The notes under the pieces were generated by a model, which was not told where the DNA came from, searched no databases, and saw nothing but the letters and a program-made list of their open reading frames with translations. From Hippophae tibetana (lineage: Eukaryota; Streptophyta; Magnoliopsida; Rosales; Elaeagnaceae), in the NCBI GenBank assembly GCA_037013495.1, contig CM072805.1, positions 17,022,601 through 17,086,600 of the forward strand: a DNA stretch of 64,000 nt, written 5' to 3'. Position 1 is the first letter of the stretch; every line of letters starts with the position of its first letter. Made by a program: the position numbers and the translations under genes. This document shows positions 33,625 to 46,293 of the stretch, piece by piece.

Positions 33625-36600
33625 AATCTCTCACTCCCGACTACATAGAGGGCTCCACCAATCCAACAGCTAAATGACAGTATTCAAAATTTTGTCTTGG
33701 GAGAATTTTTGTCAACATGTCTGATCCATTTTCTTCTGTATGGATCTTCTCAAGTTGTAATAGCTTCTTCTCCATTACATCCCTAATCCAGTGATATCTC
33801 ACATCAATATGTTTTTATCTTGAATGAAATGAGGCATTCTTTCCAAGATGGATCGCACTCTAACTATCACAAAATAACTGATAACTGTCTTGTTGCAACC
33901 CAAGTTCTTTCAAGAACTTTTTCATCCATAGAAACTCTTTACATGCTTCCATTGCTGCTATAAACTCTGCTTCGGTAGTGGACAGTGCAACACTTTTGTG
34001 TAACTTTGATTGCCATGACACAGCTCCCCCTACAAATGTAATCAGGTAACCTGAAGTGGATTTTCTGGAATCCACATCACCAACCATATCTGCATCTATG
34101 TATCCAACTAACACAGGTTTGTCATTTCCAAAACATAGGTATATTTTGGAAGAACCTCGAAGATACCCAAAAATCCATTTCACTACAACCCAATGTTCCT
34201 TTCCAGGATTTGAAAGGAATCTACTCATGATTCCAACTACATGAGTGATATATGGCCATGTACAAACCATGGCATACATTAGACTTTCAACTGCTGAAGC
34301 ATATGGAACCTCTTCCATCTCTTCCTTCTCTTTGTCTGTAGAAGGGATTTTCTTAGAACTTAGCTTAAAGTGATTAGCAAGAGGTCAACTAATCGCTTTA
34401 GCCTTATTCATATGAAATCTCTGAAGTACTTTCTCAATGTACTTCTCCTGTGACAACCATAATTTCTTGACGCCTCTGTCTCTAATAATAGTCATGCCAA
34501 GAATCTACTTTTCTAGCCCTAAGTCTTTCATGGAAAAAGACTTACTCAACTTCGTTTTCAAGTTGTTGATTCTAGAATTATTTCGGCCAACAATCAACAT
34601 ATCATCCACATAAAGCAAAAGAATAATGAAATCACCATTAGAGAATTTCTGCACAAAAACACAATGGTCTGAAGTAGACTTTTTGTAGCCTTGCTCCCCC
34701 ATAACATTCAAACTTTTTGTACCATTGTCTTGGTGCCTATTTTAAGCCGTAGAGACTTTTCTTCAATTTACAAACATAATCTTCTTTTCCCTTTTTGCTG
34801 AAAACCCTCTGGCTGCTCCATGTATATCTCTTCTTCCAAGTCACCATGTAGGAAGGCAGTTTTGAAATCCATTTGCTCAACCTCCAAGTTAAGACTTGAT
34901 GCTAACCCTAGCACAGTATGAATGGATGTAATTTTCACAACTGGAGAGAAAATCTCATCAAAGTCAACACCTTTTCTTTGGCTGAATCTTTTGACAACCA
35001 GTCTGGCTTTGTATCGCAGACTGGAACTATGTCCTTCATGCTTCACCCTGAACATCCATTTATTTTTCAAGGCCTTCTTCCCTTTGGGAAGCTTCATCAG
35101 CTCAAGGGTTTTATTCTCATGCAAGGACTTCATCTCATCTTGCATGGCTTCAATCCATTTTTGTTTGGATTTTTCATCCATGGCCTCTTCATAACTCTCA
35201 GGTTCTCCCCCATCAGTGAAAGTTACATACTCATCTGGAGGATATGAGATAGAAGGTTGTCTCACTCTATCACTTCTTCTTAGTGGAATAAGAGAAGTTG
35301 TAGGTGTTGGTACTGGATAATGAACATCATCATTTCCCTCATCTTCAAAACCAACTTCTATGGGGGCAGAATCTTCATCATGTGGATAAACCTGGTCTTC
35401 ATCTCCAACTTGTCTTGGCACTGATGTTAGAGGAATTAATTCCAAATCTGATGAGTCACCATTGGAATTAGGAACATCTTTCTTCATTTTGATAATATCT
35501 TCAATGGTTTCATCTTCAAAAAATACAACATCACGGCTCCTAACATGTCTCTTTGCAACCGGATCGTAAAATCTATAGCCAAATTGATCTTGACCATAGC
35601 CAATAAAAATACACTGTCTTGTTTTGGAATCAAGTTTGGATCTCTCATCCTTGGGGATATAAACAAATTCTTTGCAACCAAACACTCGTAGATGATCATA
35701 GGAAACATATTTTCCTGACCACACTTTATCTGGAACATCTATCTTGAGAGGAGTACAAGGTGAAAGATTAAACACATGTGCAACTGTGAGTATGGTTTCA
35801 CCCCAAAAAATTTTAGGCAACTTTGCATGTGAGAGTAGACATCTAACTCTCTCCATCAAAGTTCTATTCATCCTCTCAGCTAAGCCATTCAACTATGGTC
35901 TCTTTGGAGGTGTCATCTGATGCCGAATACCATGCTTTTTGCAATAAGCATGGAAAGGTCCTGTGTATTCTCCACCATTGTCTGTCTGGATGCCCTTTAG
36001 CTTCTTTCCAGTTTGTCTCTCAACTGAGGCATGAAATTCTTTGAAGACATCTAGCACTTGATCCTTTGTCTTTAGAAGATATACCCACGTCTTCCTTGAA
36101 TGATCATCAATGAAAGTCACAAAGTATTGAGCACCACCAAGTGACTTTGACATTGGTCCACACAATTATGAATGAATCAGATCTAAAATATTATTCATTC
36201 TAGAAGGAGGGAAGCTCTTGAAAGCAACCCTGTTTTGCTTTCCTGCTAGACAATGAGCACATTTCTCAAAATGTACTTCATCCATTCCAGGCAATATCAT
36301 CTTTTTGGCTAGACTTGTCAAACCTTTTTCACCCATGTGACTAAGTCTCTTATGCCATAACTTAGTTGCACTGTCGTTCTCTATGACATTTACTATGTTG
36401 GTGGAGAGCTTCGCTTACATTATATACAGAGTTGTATGCTTCTCACCTCTAGCCATTACTAAGGAGCCTTTTGTAAGTTTCCATTTTTCATAAATGAAGA
36501 AGCTGCAATATCCTTCATTTGCAAGTTTGCGCACAGAGATCAAATTCAGGTGCATATCTTTAATATGTCTGACATCCTTCAGAAATAGTTTGGTTCCATT

Positions 36601-37493
36601 CTCTATTTCCAAGCAAATGTCTTCTCTGCCTACTACCTTTGACATGCCTTCATTTCCCATTTTAACAACACCAAAACTTCCAGGTGTGTATGATGAGAAA
36701 AATTCTCTACGCGATGTAGCGTGAATTGTAGCACCATTATCAATCACCCAGATGGTCTCGTGTGATGCAAGATTGAAAAAATATTCATCATAAATGATAT
36801 TGAACTCATCTATGGTATTTGTTTGCTCATTATCACTGATGTCATCTTTCTTCACTACTTTGCCTTTGTTCGTTTCTTGTTCCTTCTTGAACACTCGGAA
36901 AAATTTCTTAATGTGACCCTTCCTCTTGCAGTGATGGCATTCAACATTGGAAAATTTGTTTGATTTGCCTCTGCTCTTGCTTCTGGGTTTTTGTTCTTTT
37001 TACAGTCTCCTTCCTCTAGACTCTATGATAAGGGCTTGCGCTTCTAAATCTCTTTTCTTGTTTTGTTTCTCATATGAGAACAAGGCTTCTACAACAACTT
37101 CAAACTCCATCTTGTCTTTTGCATAAGTCAAAGTTGTTGTGATATGATTATATGATGAGGGTAGTGATGCCAACAACATCACATCTTTCTCTTCATCGCC
37201 AAAACTCACATTAAATCTTGCTAAGTGAGAAAGCTTGCTGTTGAAATTGCTAACATGCTGCATCATGCTTACATTATCTTCCTTCATCATCTGATATAGC
37301 TCCTTCACACAAATAAAATTTATTGGCAAGGTTCTTTGACATGTACACGTTTTCTAGAGTCTCCTATGTTTCTTTAGCAGTCTTGCAATTTTTTGATTCA
37401 ATATTATGCAAGACACTATCTCAGATATTTAGACGGATTGTACTAGCTGCAATCTCATCTATTTCCTCCAATTGTTCCTCGGTGACGATTGCT

Positions 37494-39367
37494 TGATGAG
37501 CGAAAACTGACATCGTCGATTCTTGCCAATACTTTGGTTTTAATATTTATAAAACTCTCGCAAGTGCACGAATCATTTCGAAGAAAATGATAAGTATACT
37601 CCCAAGGTCGATCTAAGGAAGGAATGTATGTGGTTTTTAATTTATTATTCAAACTTTTAAAAACGAAATTAAATCCTAAACATCCTGTCACGATATTTTG
37701 GGGTTTTGTGTTTTTAATCTAATTACATAAAATTAAACATAGATTCAATAAACATTTATGCAAATTTTATCATTTATAATGGCGGAGTATTTATGGATAT
37801 AATAACTAAGTTAATTATGCTTGCTCATATTATCTAGGTTATTAAAGATATGAATTGATATTTATTGATTTTCCCTTTTTTGTATGAATACCACCTTTGG
37901 TGGGGTTAGATATTCTTTGTTAACTAAACAAATCAATTAACACCTATGGGTGTGGTTGATAACTAATTTGCTTAATTAAATTAATTCTTTTTTCTAAGAG
38001 ATTGAAAATGAACCATTTAAATGCCACCTTTGGTGGGGTTAGACAGTTTAAACTTTATTCAAGGTGTCCAAATTAAACCTAAGAATTTAGTTATCCGAGT
38101 ACTAACTTTCAAGTTTTAAAACCACTACCGAAAACATGTTGTCAATACATTTTCAAATAACAATTCTTATAAAAACTTTTGAAATAGAGCTTCACTCTAA
38201 CTACCGGGCGATTGTACCATCAAATAAAAGAGCACTACTCTAAATCAGACCGGATAAATAAACCTTAAAATCTAATTTTCAGATTTAAGTTTGTAATGAA
38301 AAATAATATATTTCTCTCTAACATTCTTAATATAAAATCTTGAATAAAAATAAAATCAATTCATTTTAGAGATTTTTACCTATTTAATATTTCGCAAGCA
38401 TAACAACGTTATTATTACATCATGTTTATAAACAGCCAGCACAGTTAAATTTAATCACAGACAAATTAAATATAACATGTAAGAATAAAGCATTAAAAAT
38501 AACTGTAAAGAAAATAAAATCCTTACAGAACTTCGACGCTATTCCCGTTGCTGGAAAACCTACAAGCGGAATTTGCATTCCCATTTATTGAATCAAAAAG
38601 CTAAAAAATTACAAAAACATAACTAGTTCTTCCCAAAAAGGGAAGAACTCTAAAACTAAGAGAAATTAACTAAGAAAAACTAAAAACTAAGAAAAACTAA
38701 AGAAAACTAAAAATCTAAGAAAAGAGAGAAAGAAAGAGAGAAAATAATGTGTTTTTAGGTGTTTTTAGAAGTGAAGGGAATGGGGGTATTTATAGGTGAG
38801 GATGGAGAGAAAAAGTGAGTGAAAAAATGTTAAAGAAATGTAAAAACGCAAAATGGAATTGCTGAGGTCATTGATGACGTCAGCATGACGTCATGGGAGC
38901 GGTTGCACGTGAAAAATGTGGCGAAACGGGCGTCGGCGTGCGTGGAAGGGCTGTCACTGCGTGCAGGGGCGCGCACGTGAACAGTAGCAGCGCGCTGGGG
39001 CACGCGCGGATTTGGGGGCAGGCTTGCACGGGCGCGCGCTAGTGTGGGCTTGGGCGCGCGGCTGGGCAGCTTCGCAACGCGGCGACGCGATTTGCTCCTT
39101 TTTGACCCATTTTGTCCAATTTTTCCATATTTGTTGATCTTTCCCTATTTATTTATTAATATATTTGTGATGTATTGCTTCCAGTATTACTCTTTGAGTC
39201 TTGAAGTTACGTTTTTAAGCCAAAATACCTGAAAAACAATAAAAATACCCGTGATTCCGAAAAAGACAAATTTATATAAATATATGATAAAATATATAAA
39301 TATATATTTTTAATCAATTAATGTGCATAAAATCATGGTTAATTTAGGGCTTTTTGAGCACTCATCA
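37494..39367 (-). repeat. 3' LTR of the Tat-like element
   Basis: 1874 bp with TGATGAG/CTCATCA ends. The 37494-37640 end carries the CGCAAGTGCACG .. GATAAGTATACTCCCAAGG signature of the U5 end in Tat-type elements. A GC-rich island (38870-39080) stands out from the AT-rich remainder. GGTGGGGTTAGA recurs at 37908 and 38032 in a small internal duplication. Confidence 0.85.
38787..38980 (-). promoter_or_regulatory. LTR promoter: TATA box with upstream TGACGTCA and CACGTG sites
   Basis: On the minus strand, CTATAAATA (38787-38795) is preceded by two TGACGTCA palindromes (38875-38882 and 38886-38893, three bases apart) and two CACGTG G-boxes (38906-38911 and 38974-38979). TGACG pairs are the core of as-1-like elements bound by TGA-type bZIP factors in stress and hormone responses; CACGTG is bound by other bZIP and bHLH factors. 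The layout is what is expected of U3, just upstream of the predicted RNA start. Confidence 0.7.
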
Positions 39368-41835
39368 CAACCCCTAACCAGCTTCTTGCTAGTCCCTTAG
39401 CAAGAGAAGTGATAAAAACTAAAAATTAAACTATCCTAAATCACTTTCGTGGATTGAAACGGTTGCATTTAGCCTATGCAACAAGCCTTTAAACCCCTAG
39501 GTTGCCCTAGTGGACGAGTTTGAGTCTTGTGAGGGTTTTCAGTAATGATACCCACAAACATTGAACTAAATGTAAAAATCAAAAGAAACAATAAAAACAA
39601 TCAAATCAAAAACTAAAATTACAACAAAATCAAAAATTAATTTAAGAATAAAAGAATACAACATATCACAAAAATTTCTCATACTTTTTAATCTCCTTTA
39701 AGATCATAATTAAAATCTCAAGCATAAGTTATTTTAATCTTTTTAAACAATCATGATTTATTATAATAATTAGTCGAAAATCATTTTCATATTTCATATC
39801 AAAAATGTATCAATTTAATTTCACCCAATTTCAGTGTCATGAATCCGAATTCGCTTCGACTCTATTATGCACAAGTCAATACTCTCAAAACACTGAATCC
39901 TATGGGTTCAAACACTCATACTAATTTATATGCGAAAGACTTGATGTATAGAAATGAACTAATATGTTCGCATATGTATAAAGAATAAAGGCTCAAAGTG
40001 TTATTTTAACATTGATCTCATGAAAGGAATCAAATGTATAAATTATAAAGATATCATATATAAAAATTATTTTCATGCATAAATCAAACTCATTAAGAAA
40101 GAATTTCAAGATATATGCTTTTTACAAATGAAGAAATTGCAATGACTTTTTAGGGAATTACTTCCTATATCTTTCTTTAAGCCTGTACTCACAACTTTGT
40201 AGGGAATGTGGGTCATAGTATGTAGATGATACTATATTTTTTTTATCTCTCTATTTTTTTTCTGTAGATATTTTTCAATAGATGTATTTTTTAGAGAGTC
40301 AACCCATATACAAATTGTACATTTTTTTAGGATTTTGGTGAGTGGTTAATTTTTGTGGCTTTTCTGTTTGATCTTGGTTTAGGTAACCCCAAATATGTCT
40401 TTTTGTTTTTGTAGCAGTCATGCATAAATGAGATATAAGCATATACTATCAATTTCTACTCAAATCATTTAATCTAAGCAAAAATAATAATAAAAAATAT
40501 ATGATACTCTATTAAGATGAGAAAAAATTCATACATTCAATGCTAATACCTATAGAGATCATCTAAAAATTTGAATAAATAAGAAATGTGTTTGGAGTAG
40601 AAAAAATATATATTTCACTCTGAATAAAAGAAATTGGGCTCAAATTATATCTCACAAGGGTATTCTCCACTAGAAAAATTCATAAACACCAATTTTGGGT
40701 TTAATATAATTTCCACATTTTATCAAGAAATACTAGTTATGATAAAAACTAACTAATTATCAAAAATAATTACAAAATATTTCATGATATGTTTTCAAAA
40801 ATTAATCTAACAGTACAAAAGACTTAACTATTTACTTAAATTTGATTTAAAGAAATGATAAATTTTTGTGAAAAAATATTTTTTTTCTTCTTTTATTTTT
40901 TTATTTTTTTTATTTTATTTTTTAATTTTTAAATTGTTAAATCCTTTTTTTAACTAAGCATGATAACTTTTCACCACCCCCAACCTAGAACTTACATTGT
41001 CCTCAATGTAACAACTATAAATTAAAGATAAAGAGAAAAGAGAAGAAAGATTACCTATTTCTTGAGAATGTGTAAGTAGTAATGGAGAAATGCAAGTGCA
41101 TCCATCATATTCATTATTAAAGTGTATACAGACAGATCGCTGTAAACTTCTAACATCTCAACAAATATTTTTAGTTTTAACAATTTAAAAATTATTAAAC
41201 TAAAATAAACATAAAATTAATAAAATAAATAACAGAAAATTACCTAAAATGATGGGTTGCCTCCCATTAAGCGCTTAGTTTAACGTCTTAGCAAGACGTA
41301 ACTTGGGGATTGCATTTTAAGTAAACTCAATGTCCCATCATCATTGAGTCAATCAAACCTACAAGTAAGACAATGTTGTCTACCTATACTGTTTCAAACA
41401 TGCCCTATTGATTTTCAAATTTTTCTGTACCAAAAACTAGGGGTATGCTTGAGGGTTTTAGATAACCCACATCTAGGTGCAAATCAAATAATTAAGGCAT
41501 CAAAACATAATTGTACCTAGATCAAACAAAGAAACTAACTCTTGAGAATGAAATTAAAACTTTAAAATTTTGGAGATAGTTTCAGAATTTTTTTTCTCTT
41601 TTTTTGTTTTTTTTTAATTTTAATTTTTAATTTTAATTTTAATTTTTTATTTAAGTTAAAATAACATAATCAGTATTAACCAAGAGTGCTCCCAGGAAAG
41701 AATGGTGGGACAAATGCTCCTTAAAAACTATCCTCCTAGACAGAACAACGTTCCCAGGAAAGACTAGTTGCACAAAGGCTTTCAAGAACTAATCTCCTAG
41801 ACACAACTCCCTTAGATCTTTACTTTTTATGCTAT

Positions 41836-42112
41836 TAAAATTAAGTTAATTAAGTTTAGCTAAGTAAAAATCTAAGTTAATTAAGTTAATAAAAATCTAA
41901 GTTAATTAAGTTAAGTGAAGTAAAAATCTAGGTTAATTAAGTTAAGTTAAGTAAAAATTTAAGTTAATTAAGTAAAAGAAAATCTAAGTTAATTAAGTTA
42001 AGTTAATTAAAAAGTTAAATTAGTTAAGTTAATAAAAAAAATTTAAGTTAATTAAAAATCTAAGTTAATTAAGTTAGTAAAAATCTAAGTTAATTAAGTT
42101 AAATGAAAATTA
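41836..42112. repeat. tandem repeat built on TCTAAGTTAATTAAGTTA
   Basis: About nine imperfect units of 22-30 bp, each with AAGTTAATTAAGTTA joined by GTAAAAATCT or AATAAAAATCT. The central TTAATTAA is a palindrome, so the array can form small hairpins. Confidence 0.85.
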
Positions 42113-42499
42113 AGAGAGAGAAAAAAAAATAGTTAAAGAAAATAAAAATTAATAAAAATTAATAAAAATAAATTAAATTAAAATTGAAAAAGGTAAAATA
42201 AAATAAAATAAATTAAAATAGAGAAAGGTAAGAGCAAATAAAATAAAAATAAAAATTGATTTTTTTTTCATATATATATATATATATTATTTTTATTTTT
42301 ATTTAACAAAAATAAAATTAAGATTTTAAATAAAAAATTAAAATTAAATGAAAATTAAAAAGTAAGTTTTATTTTTTTTTAATTTTTTTAATTTTTTAAT
42401 TTTTTAATTTTATTTTAATTTTATTTTAATTTTATTTTAATTTTAATTTTTAATTTAAAATTTATTTAAGTTTTTTTTATTATTATTTTTTTTATTTTT

Positions 42500-42740
42500 T
42501 TTACTATTCATGAACCGTAATTTTATTTTACTATCTACACTCTATTATTTATTTAATTATTTTTATCTTTAAATTTTTAATTTTACTTTATTTTTTTTAT
42601 TTTTTATATTTTTTTTTGCTATTTATGAACGGTAATTTTATTTTACTATATACACTATATTATTTATTTTTATCTTAAAATCTTTTTTAAAATTTTTTAA
42701 ATTTTTTATTTTATTTTACTATTCATGAACGATAAAATTT
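42500..42740. repeat. about 105-bp tandem repeat, three units
   Basis: TTTACTATTCATGAACCGTAA near 42501 recurs in diverged form near 42616 and 42714, each followed by TTTTATTTTACTAT or similar. It lies about 200 bp from the primer-binding side of the Tat-like element. Confidence 0.7.
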
Positions 42741-42930
42741 TTTACTTCAAATTTCAAATTTCTAAATTATTTTACTTAAAAAAAAATTAATTTTTTATTT
42801 TTTTATTATTTTTTATGAAATTTGAAATTTGTTTATTATAATTTTTTATTTAAACAAAAAGAATCACAATTATTTACACCACAAAAATGTTTTTAAAATT
42901 TTGATAAATTATTTAAAAACCGCTATTGCT

Positions 42931-42948
42931 TTCCCGGCAACGGTGCCA
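42931..42948 (-). other. primer-binding site of the Tat-like element
   Basis: On the minus strand it reads TGGCACCGTTGCCGGGAA, very close to the TGGCGCCGTTGCCGGGGA type (tRNA-Asp) used by Tat/Athila-group Ty3/gypsy elements. It sits six bases from the LTR, as expected. Confidence 0.85.
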
Positions 42949-43506
42949 AAAACTTGATGAGCGAAAACCGACATCGTCGATTCTTGCCAATACTTTGGTT
43001 TTAATATTTATAAAACTCTCGCAAGTGCACGAATCATTTCGAAGAAAATGATAAGTATACTCCCAAGGTCGATCTAAGGAAGGAATGCATATGGTTTTTA
43101 ATTTATTATTCAAACTTTTAAAAACGAAATTAAATCCTAAATATCGTATCACGATATTTTGGGGTTTTTTGTTTTTAATCTAATTACATAAAATTAAACA
43201 TAGATTCAATAAACATTTATGCAAATTTTATCATTTATAATGGCAGAGTATTTATGGATATAATAACTAAGTTAATCCGCGCGTGAATAGTAGCAGTGCG
43301 CTGGGGCACGCGCGGATTTGGGAACAAGCGTGCGCAGCGGCGCGATTTGCTCCTTTTTGACCCATTTTGTCTAATTTTTCCATATTTTTTTACCTTTCCC
43401 CATTTATTTATTAATATATTTGTGATGTATTGCTTCCAGTATTACTCTTTGAGTCTTGAAGTTACGTTTTTAAGCCAAAATATCAGAAAAACAATAAAAA
43501 TACCCG

Positions 43507-45557
43507 TGATAACTGTATTTTATATAGTTATTTTCACCTATTTTATTAATTAAAATTGCTATGTTCTTAATGTTTTTAATTAATTTTAGTTTAATAAATT
43601 AGTATTTACTGTTTTTTAAATATTTTAATAAAAATTAAATAATTTTATCGAAAACGTACTTAATTGCAAATTTGTGTCCAAAAATATAATTTCAAATAAA
43701 AGAGTATTTAATTGCAATTTGTAAAAGTCGAAAATATAATTTAAATTAAAATCGGGCTTAATTTTAATTATTAAAAGTTTAAACATTTAATTTAAATTAC
43801 CAAAAGGGCTATATTGCAATTAAACAAAGTTTAAAATGTAATTTGAAATATATTTGTGGGTGAAAATACAATGAATAAAAGTGATTTTTCAGCGCAGGTA
43901 AAGAATTGCACGCGACATCATCCACGCTTCACTGTGGATCGTCAGATCAACGCAGAAACGGTTAGGATGCGCGCGTGTTCTTCAAACCCGACCAAGGAAA
44001 GTGGGTGTAGAATTCTTGTCACGTGGCTCGGTGCCCGAGTGGGGCCCATTGGCCGCGCAGACTGGCGTGCAGGGTGGGACCCACATGTTGGCTGCGCAGA
44101 ATTCCCCGAGGCGCATCGCTCACTGTTGGATCCGTTGAACGGTCCAGATTGAAGCACATGGATCCAGCTGTCACGCACCGAGCCGCTACCCGACAAAATC
44201 TTGTGCGTTGCGCTCCATCGTTTCTCCATGAGCCCGACCTACCCGTCCAATGAAATGCTGCCACGTGTCTCTGAATTGCTCGCAACCAATCACATGGCGA
44301 CACGTGGCATACGTAGAAGAAAAAAAAATTTAGAAACGCACAGGATTGTTTTCACGGGTTATATTTTTTTATTCCCCCCCCCATTTATTTGTGTCCTCCG
44401 CTAATATTAAAAAAAATATAATAATAAAAAAAAGGAATAATTGAATAGTGGAGGGGGGATATATGTAACGAAAATTTTTCATTTGTACGCGTTTTTTGTT
44501 TTTGGTTTCGTTTTTAGTTTTCTTTTTTGTAGAATTCTCTTCTTCTTCGTTTTTCATTTTATTTTTAGCAGAGAGTTTTCTCTCAAATTTTTGAAGGATT
44601 TTCGAGTTCTTTGATTTGTTTTAATTATTTCCTCATAAGAAGTTTTCATTTTTCCCTCTCTGTGTGTCTCTTTTACACGCATAAAATTTTATTTTGACAT
44701 TTTTGTTGTGTATTATCTTAGGGAAATTACAGAGAAAGAGGTTGATGAAGAAGAAGGAAATGGAAGAAATTATTTTTCATTGAGGAATCGTGAAAGAGTT
44801 TCTCCTAACTCGTTTTCTTTTAATTTTTGTTTCTCTGCAATGTTTTATTTTTGTGGTGTTGTAATTTTAATTTCTACTATGAACTAATATATTTTTTCTA
44901 CGATTGCAGTGTTACGTAAATTATGAAACTTGAAGTAATTATTTTTGAATGATTTGTGGAACTGTTTTAAGTTGTTTATTTTACCTACTTTAAATGTTTT
45001 TAATTATCGGAAGATTAATTAACTGATATGTGACACTTAAATAAACTTGAAAAAGGAATTTTTGTGGGTTGCTCGGGATAAAATAACGTATATACATAAG
45101 GGATAGAAATATACTTTTATTGTATGTGTAACTTTTTGAGAACTCAGAACTTAATAAATCTGGTTGAAATTAATTCTCATAGGAATATAGTGAATCATTT
45201 TAACTAGATGTGTGTGTATGGAGCTTGAAAGAGATATATGGATAAATTAGGAGTTCTTGGTTAATAACTTAAAACATAAGAACATAAATCAAGAGAGAAT
45301 AAAATATTCAAGTGAATTAATTTGGGTAAACTGCAATCCTAGAATTTTCATAAAAATTGTTAAAAAGAAACAAAAATATTGATTAAGTCAAACTACATAA
45401 AATTATTGATTGTTTGAATAGAATTAGGTTTAAATAATTTTAGTAATTAACAAGAGTTGGTAACATTTCTCTGTGGGAACGATAATTTATTTATCATATT
45501 ATTACTTGAGACCGTGTATACTTGCACGTTTTTTTGTGTGTTGCAAAACACACAACA
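43507..45557 (+). mobile_element. solo LTR of a Tat-type Ty3/gypsy family, copy 1 (sense +)
   Basis: 2051 bp from TGATAACTG to the terminal CAACA. It is the same family as 54819-56783 and 58978-60436 (both on the opposite strand). Its 3' end holds TGTGGGAACGATAA .. ACTTGAGACCGTGTATACTTGCACG, the U5 signature of Tat-type elements. No internal region or second LTR is attached, so it is a solo LTR. A GC-rich island (43960-44330) has three CACGTG sites (44020, 44262, 44301), with TATA-like sequence near 44458. The right flank is an inverted LTR fragment, and the two flanks do not form a target duplication, so the junction has been rearranged. Confidence 0.75.
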
Positions 45558-45934
45558 AGAATCAATAAATATCAATTCATATCTTTAATAACCTAAATAA
45601 TATGAGCAAGTATAATTAACTTAGTTATTATATCCATAAATACTCCACTATTATAAAAGATAAAATTTGCATAAATATTTATTGAATCTATGTTTATTTT
45701 TATGTATGTAGATTAAAACACAAAACCCAAAATATCGTGACAGGATGTTTAGGATTTAATTTCGTTTTTAAAAGTTTGAATAATAAATTAAAAATCACAT
45801 ACATTCCTTCCTTAGATCGACCTTGGGAGTATACTTATCATTTTCTTCGAAATGATTCGTGCACTTGCGAGAGTTTTATAAATATAAAGCCAAAGTATTG
45901 GCAAGAATCGGAGATGCCGGTTTTCGCTCATCAC
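45558..45934 (-). repeat. inverted fragment of the Tat-like LTR
   Basis: The segment is the reverse complement of about 37494-37880, ending CTCATCA. It directly abuts the solo LTR on its left and the copia A LTR on its right. A simple nested insertion would give this LTR the same orientation as at 42955, so an inversion or a second, opposite insertion followed by recombination is needed. Confidence 0.8.
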
Positions 45935-46288
45935 ATACAACACTATTTTTCTTCAAAGGAAATTGTTCCTTTAGCTTTGCTTTGCTTCTCTTCTTGTTTT
46001 GGTGTGTTGTTGTCTCTAAGGCAAAGACATTGCCTATTTATAGAAAAAATTGCATATCAATGTTAGATACACCTAACATTTGTGGTTGCATCTACCATTT
46101 GTGGTTGCACCTACCATTTGTGGTTGCACCTACCACTTGTAGTTACACCTACCATTTGTAGTTACACCTACCATTTATGGTTGCACCTACCAATTGTGGT
46201 TGTACTTACCAATTGTGGTTGCACCTACCATTTATGGTTGCACCTAACATTTGTGTTTTCTTCCTCTTAAATGTAGGAGGGACTTACA
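45935..46288 (-). repeat. part of the 5' LTR of copia A, with minisatellite
   Basis: It matches 33299-33624, including the minisatellite (46074-46250), and ends GGGACTTACA followed by AATAC. Only the outer portion of the LTR remains. Confidence 0.8.
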
Positions 46289-46293
46289 AATAC

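Larger units (their letters stand above)
39368..42930 (-). other. internal region of the Tat-like element, no protein seen
   Basis: No gag, protease, polymerase or other frame is recognisable on either strand. The sequence is AT-rich with long T or A runs (40890-40940, 41590-41650, 42260-42490). Two tandem-repeat zones lie at 41836-42112 and 42500-42740. Confidence 0.65.
37494..43506 (-). mobile_element. non-coding Tat-like Ty3/gypsy element (LARD-like), nested in copia A
   Basis: The left (3') LTR is 37494-39367, TGATGAG...CTCATCA. The right (5') LTR starts at 42955 and is incomplete and rearranged further right. Next to it, on the minus strand at 42931-42948, is TGGCACCGTTGCCGGGAA, a tRNA-Asp-type primer-binding site of the Tat/Athila group. 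The 3.6-kb internal region has no gag or pol. It keeps segments I recognise from related plant elements (TTGCTAGTCCCTTAGCAAG near 39388, TTGTCCTCAATG near 40997, GGGTTGCCTCCC near 41256). It inserted in the gag region of copia A. Lacking coding capacity, it looks like a large non-autonomous derivative. Confidence 0.8.
33015..46288 (-). mobile_element. Ty1/copia retrotransposon A, minus strand, split by a Tat-like element, broken
   Basis: The left (3') LTR is 33015-33624 and part of the right (5') LTR is at 45935-46288. The flanks AATAT (33010-33014) and AATAC (46289-46293) are a near-match 5-bp target duplication. Copia parts on the minus strand: RNase H about 33860-34320, reverse transcriptase (YVDDMLIVG) about 34500-35200, integrase about 35700-36170, GAG-pre-integrase and protease-like region about 36420-36800, a CCHC knuckle near 36900-36960 and gag 37000-37490. 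Domain order is that of Ty1/copia; it may belong with Tork/Tnt1-type elements, but the lineage is unsure. It is broken, with several breaks plus the large insertion. Confidence 0.85.

Noticed and set aside
43856-44303. Several overlapping open frames on both strands near 44 kb as genes
   Set aside because: They all fall in the GC-rich island of a solo LTR, where stop codons are rare by composition. None resembles a known protein, and related islands at 55.9 and 59.9 kb do not conserve them.
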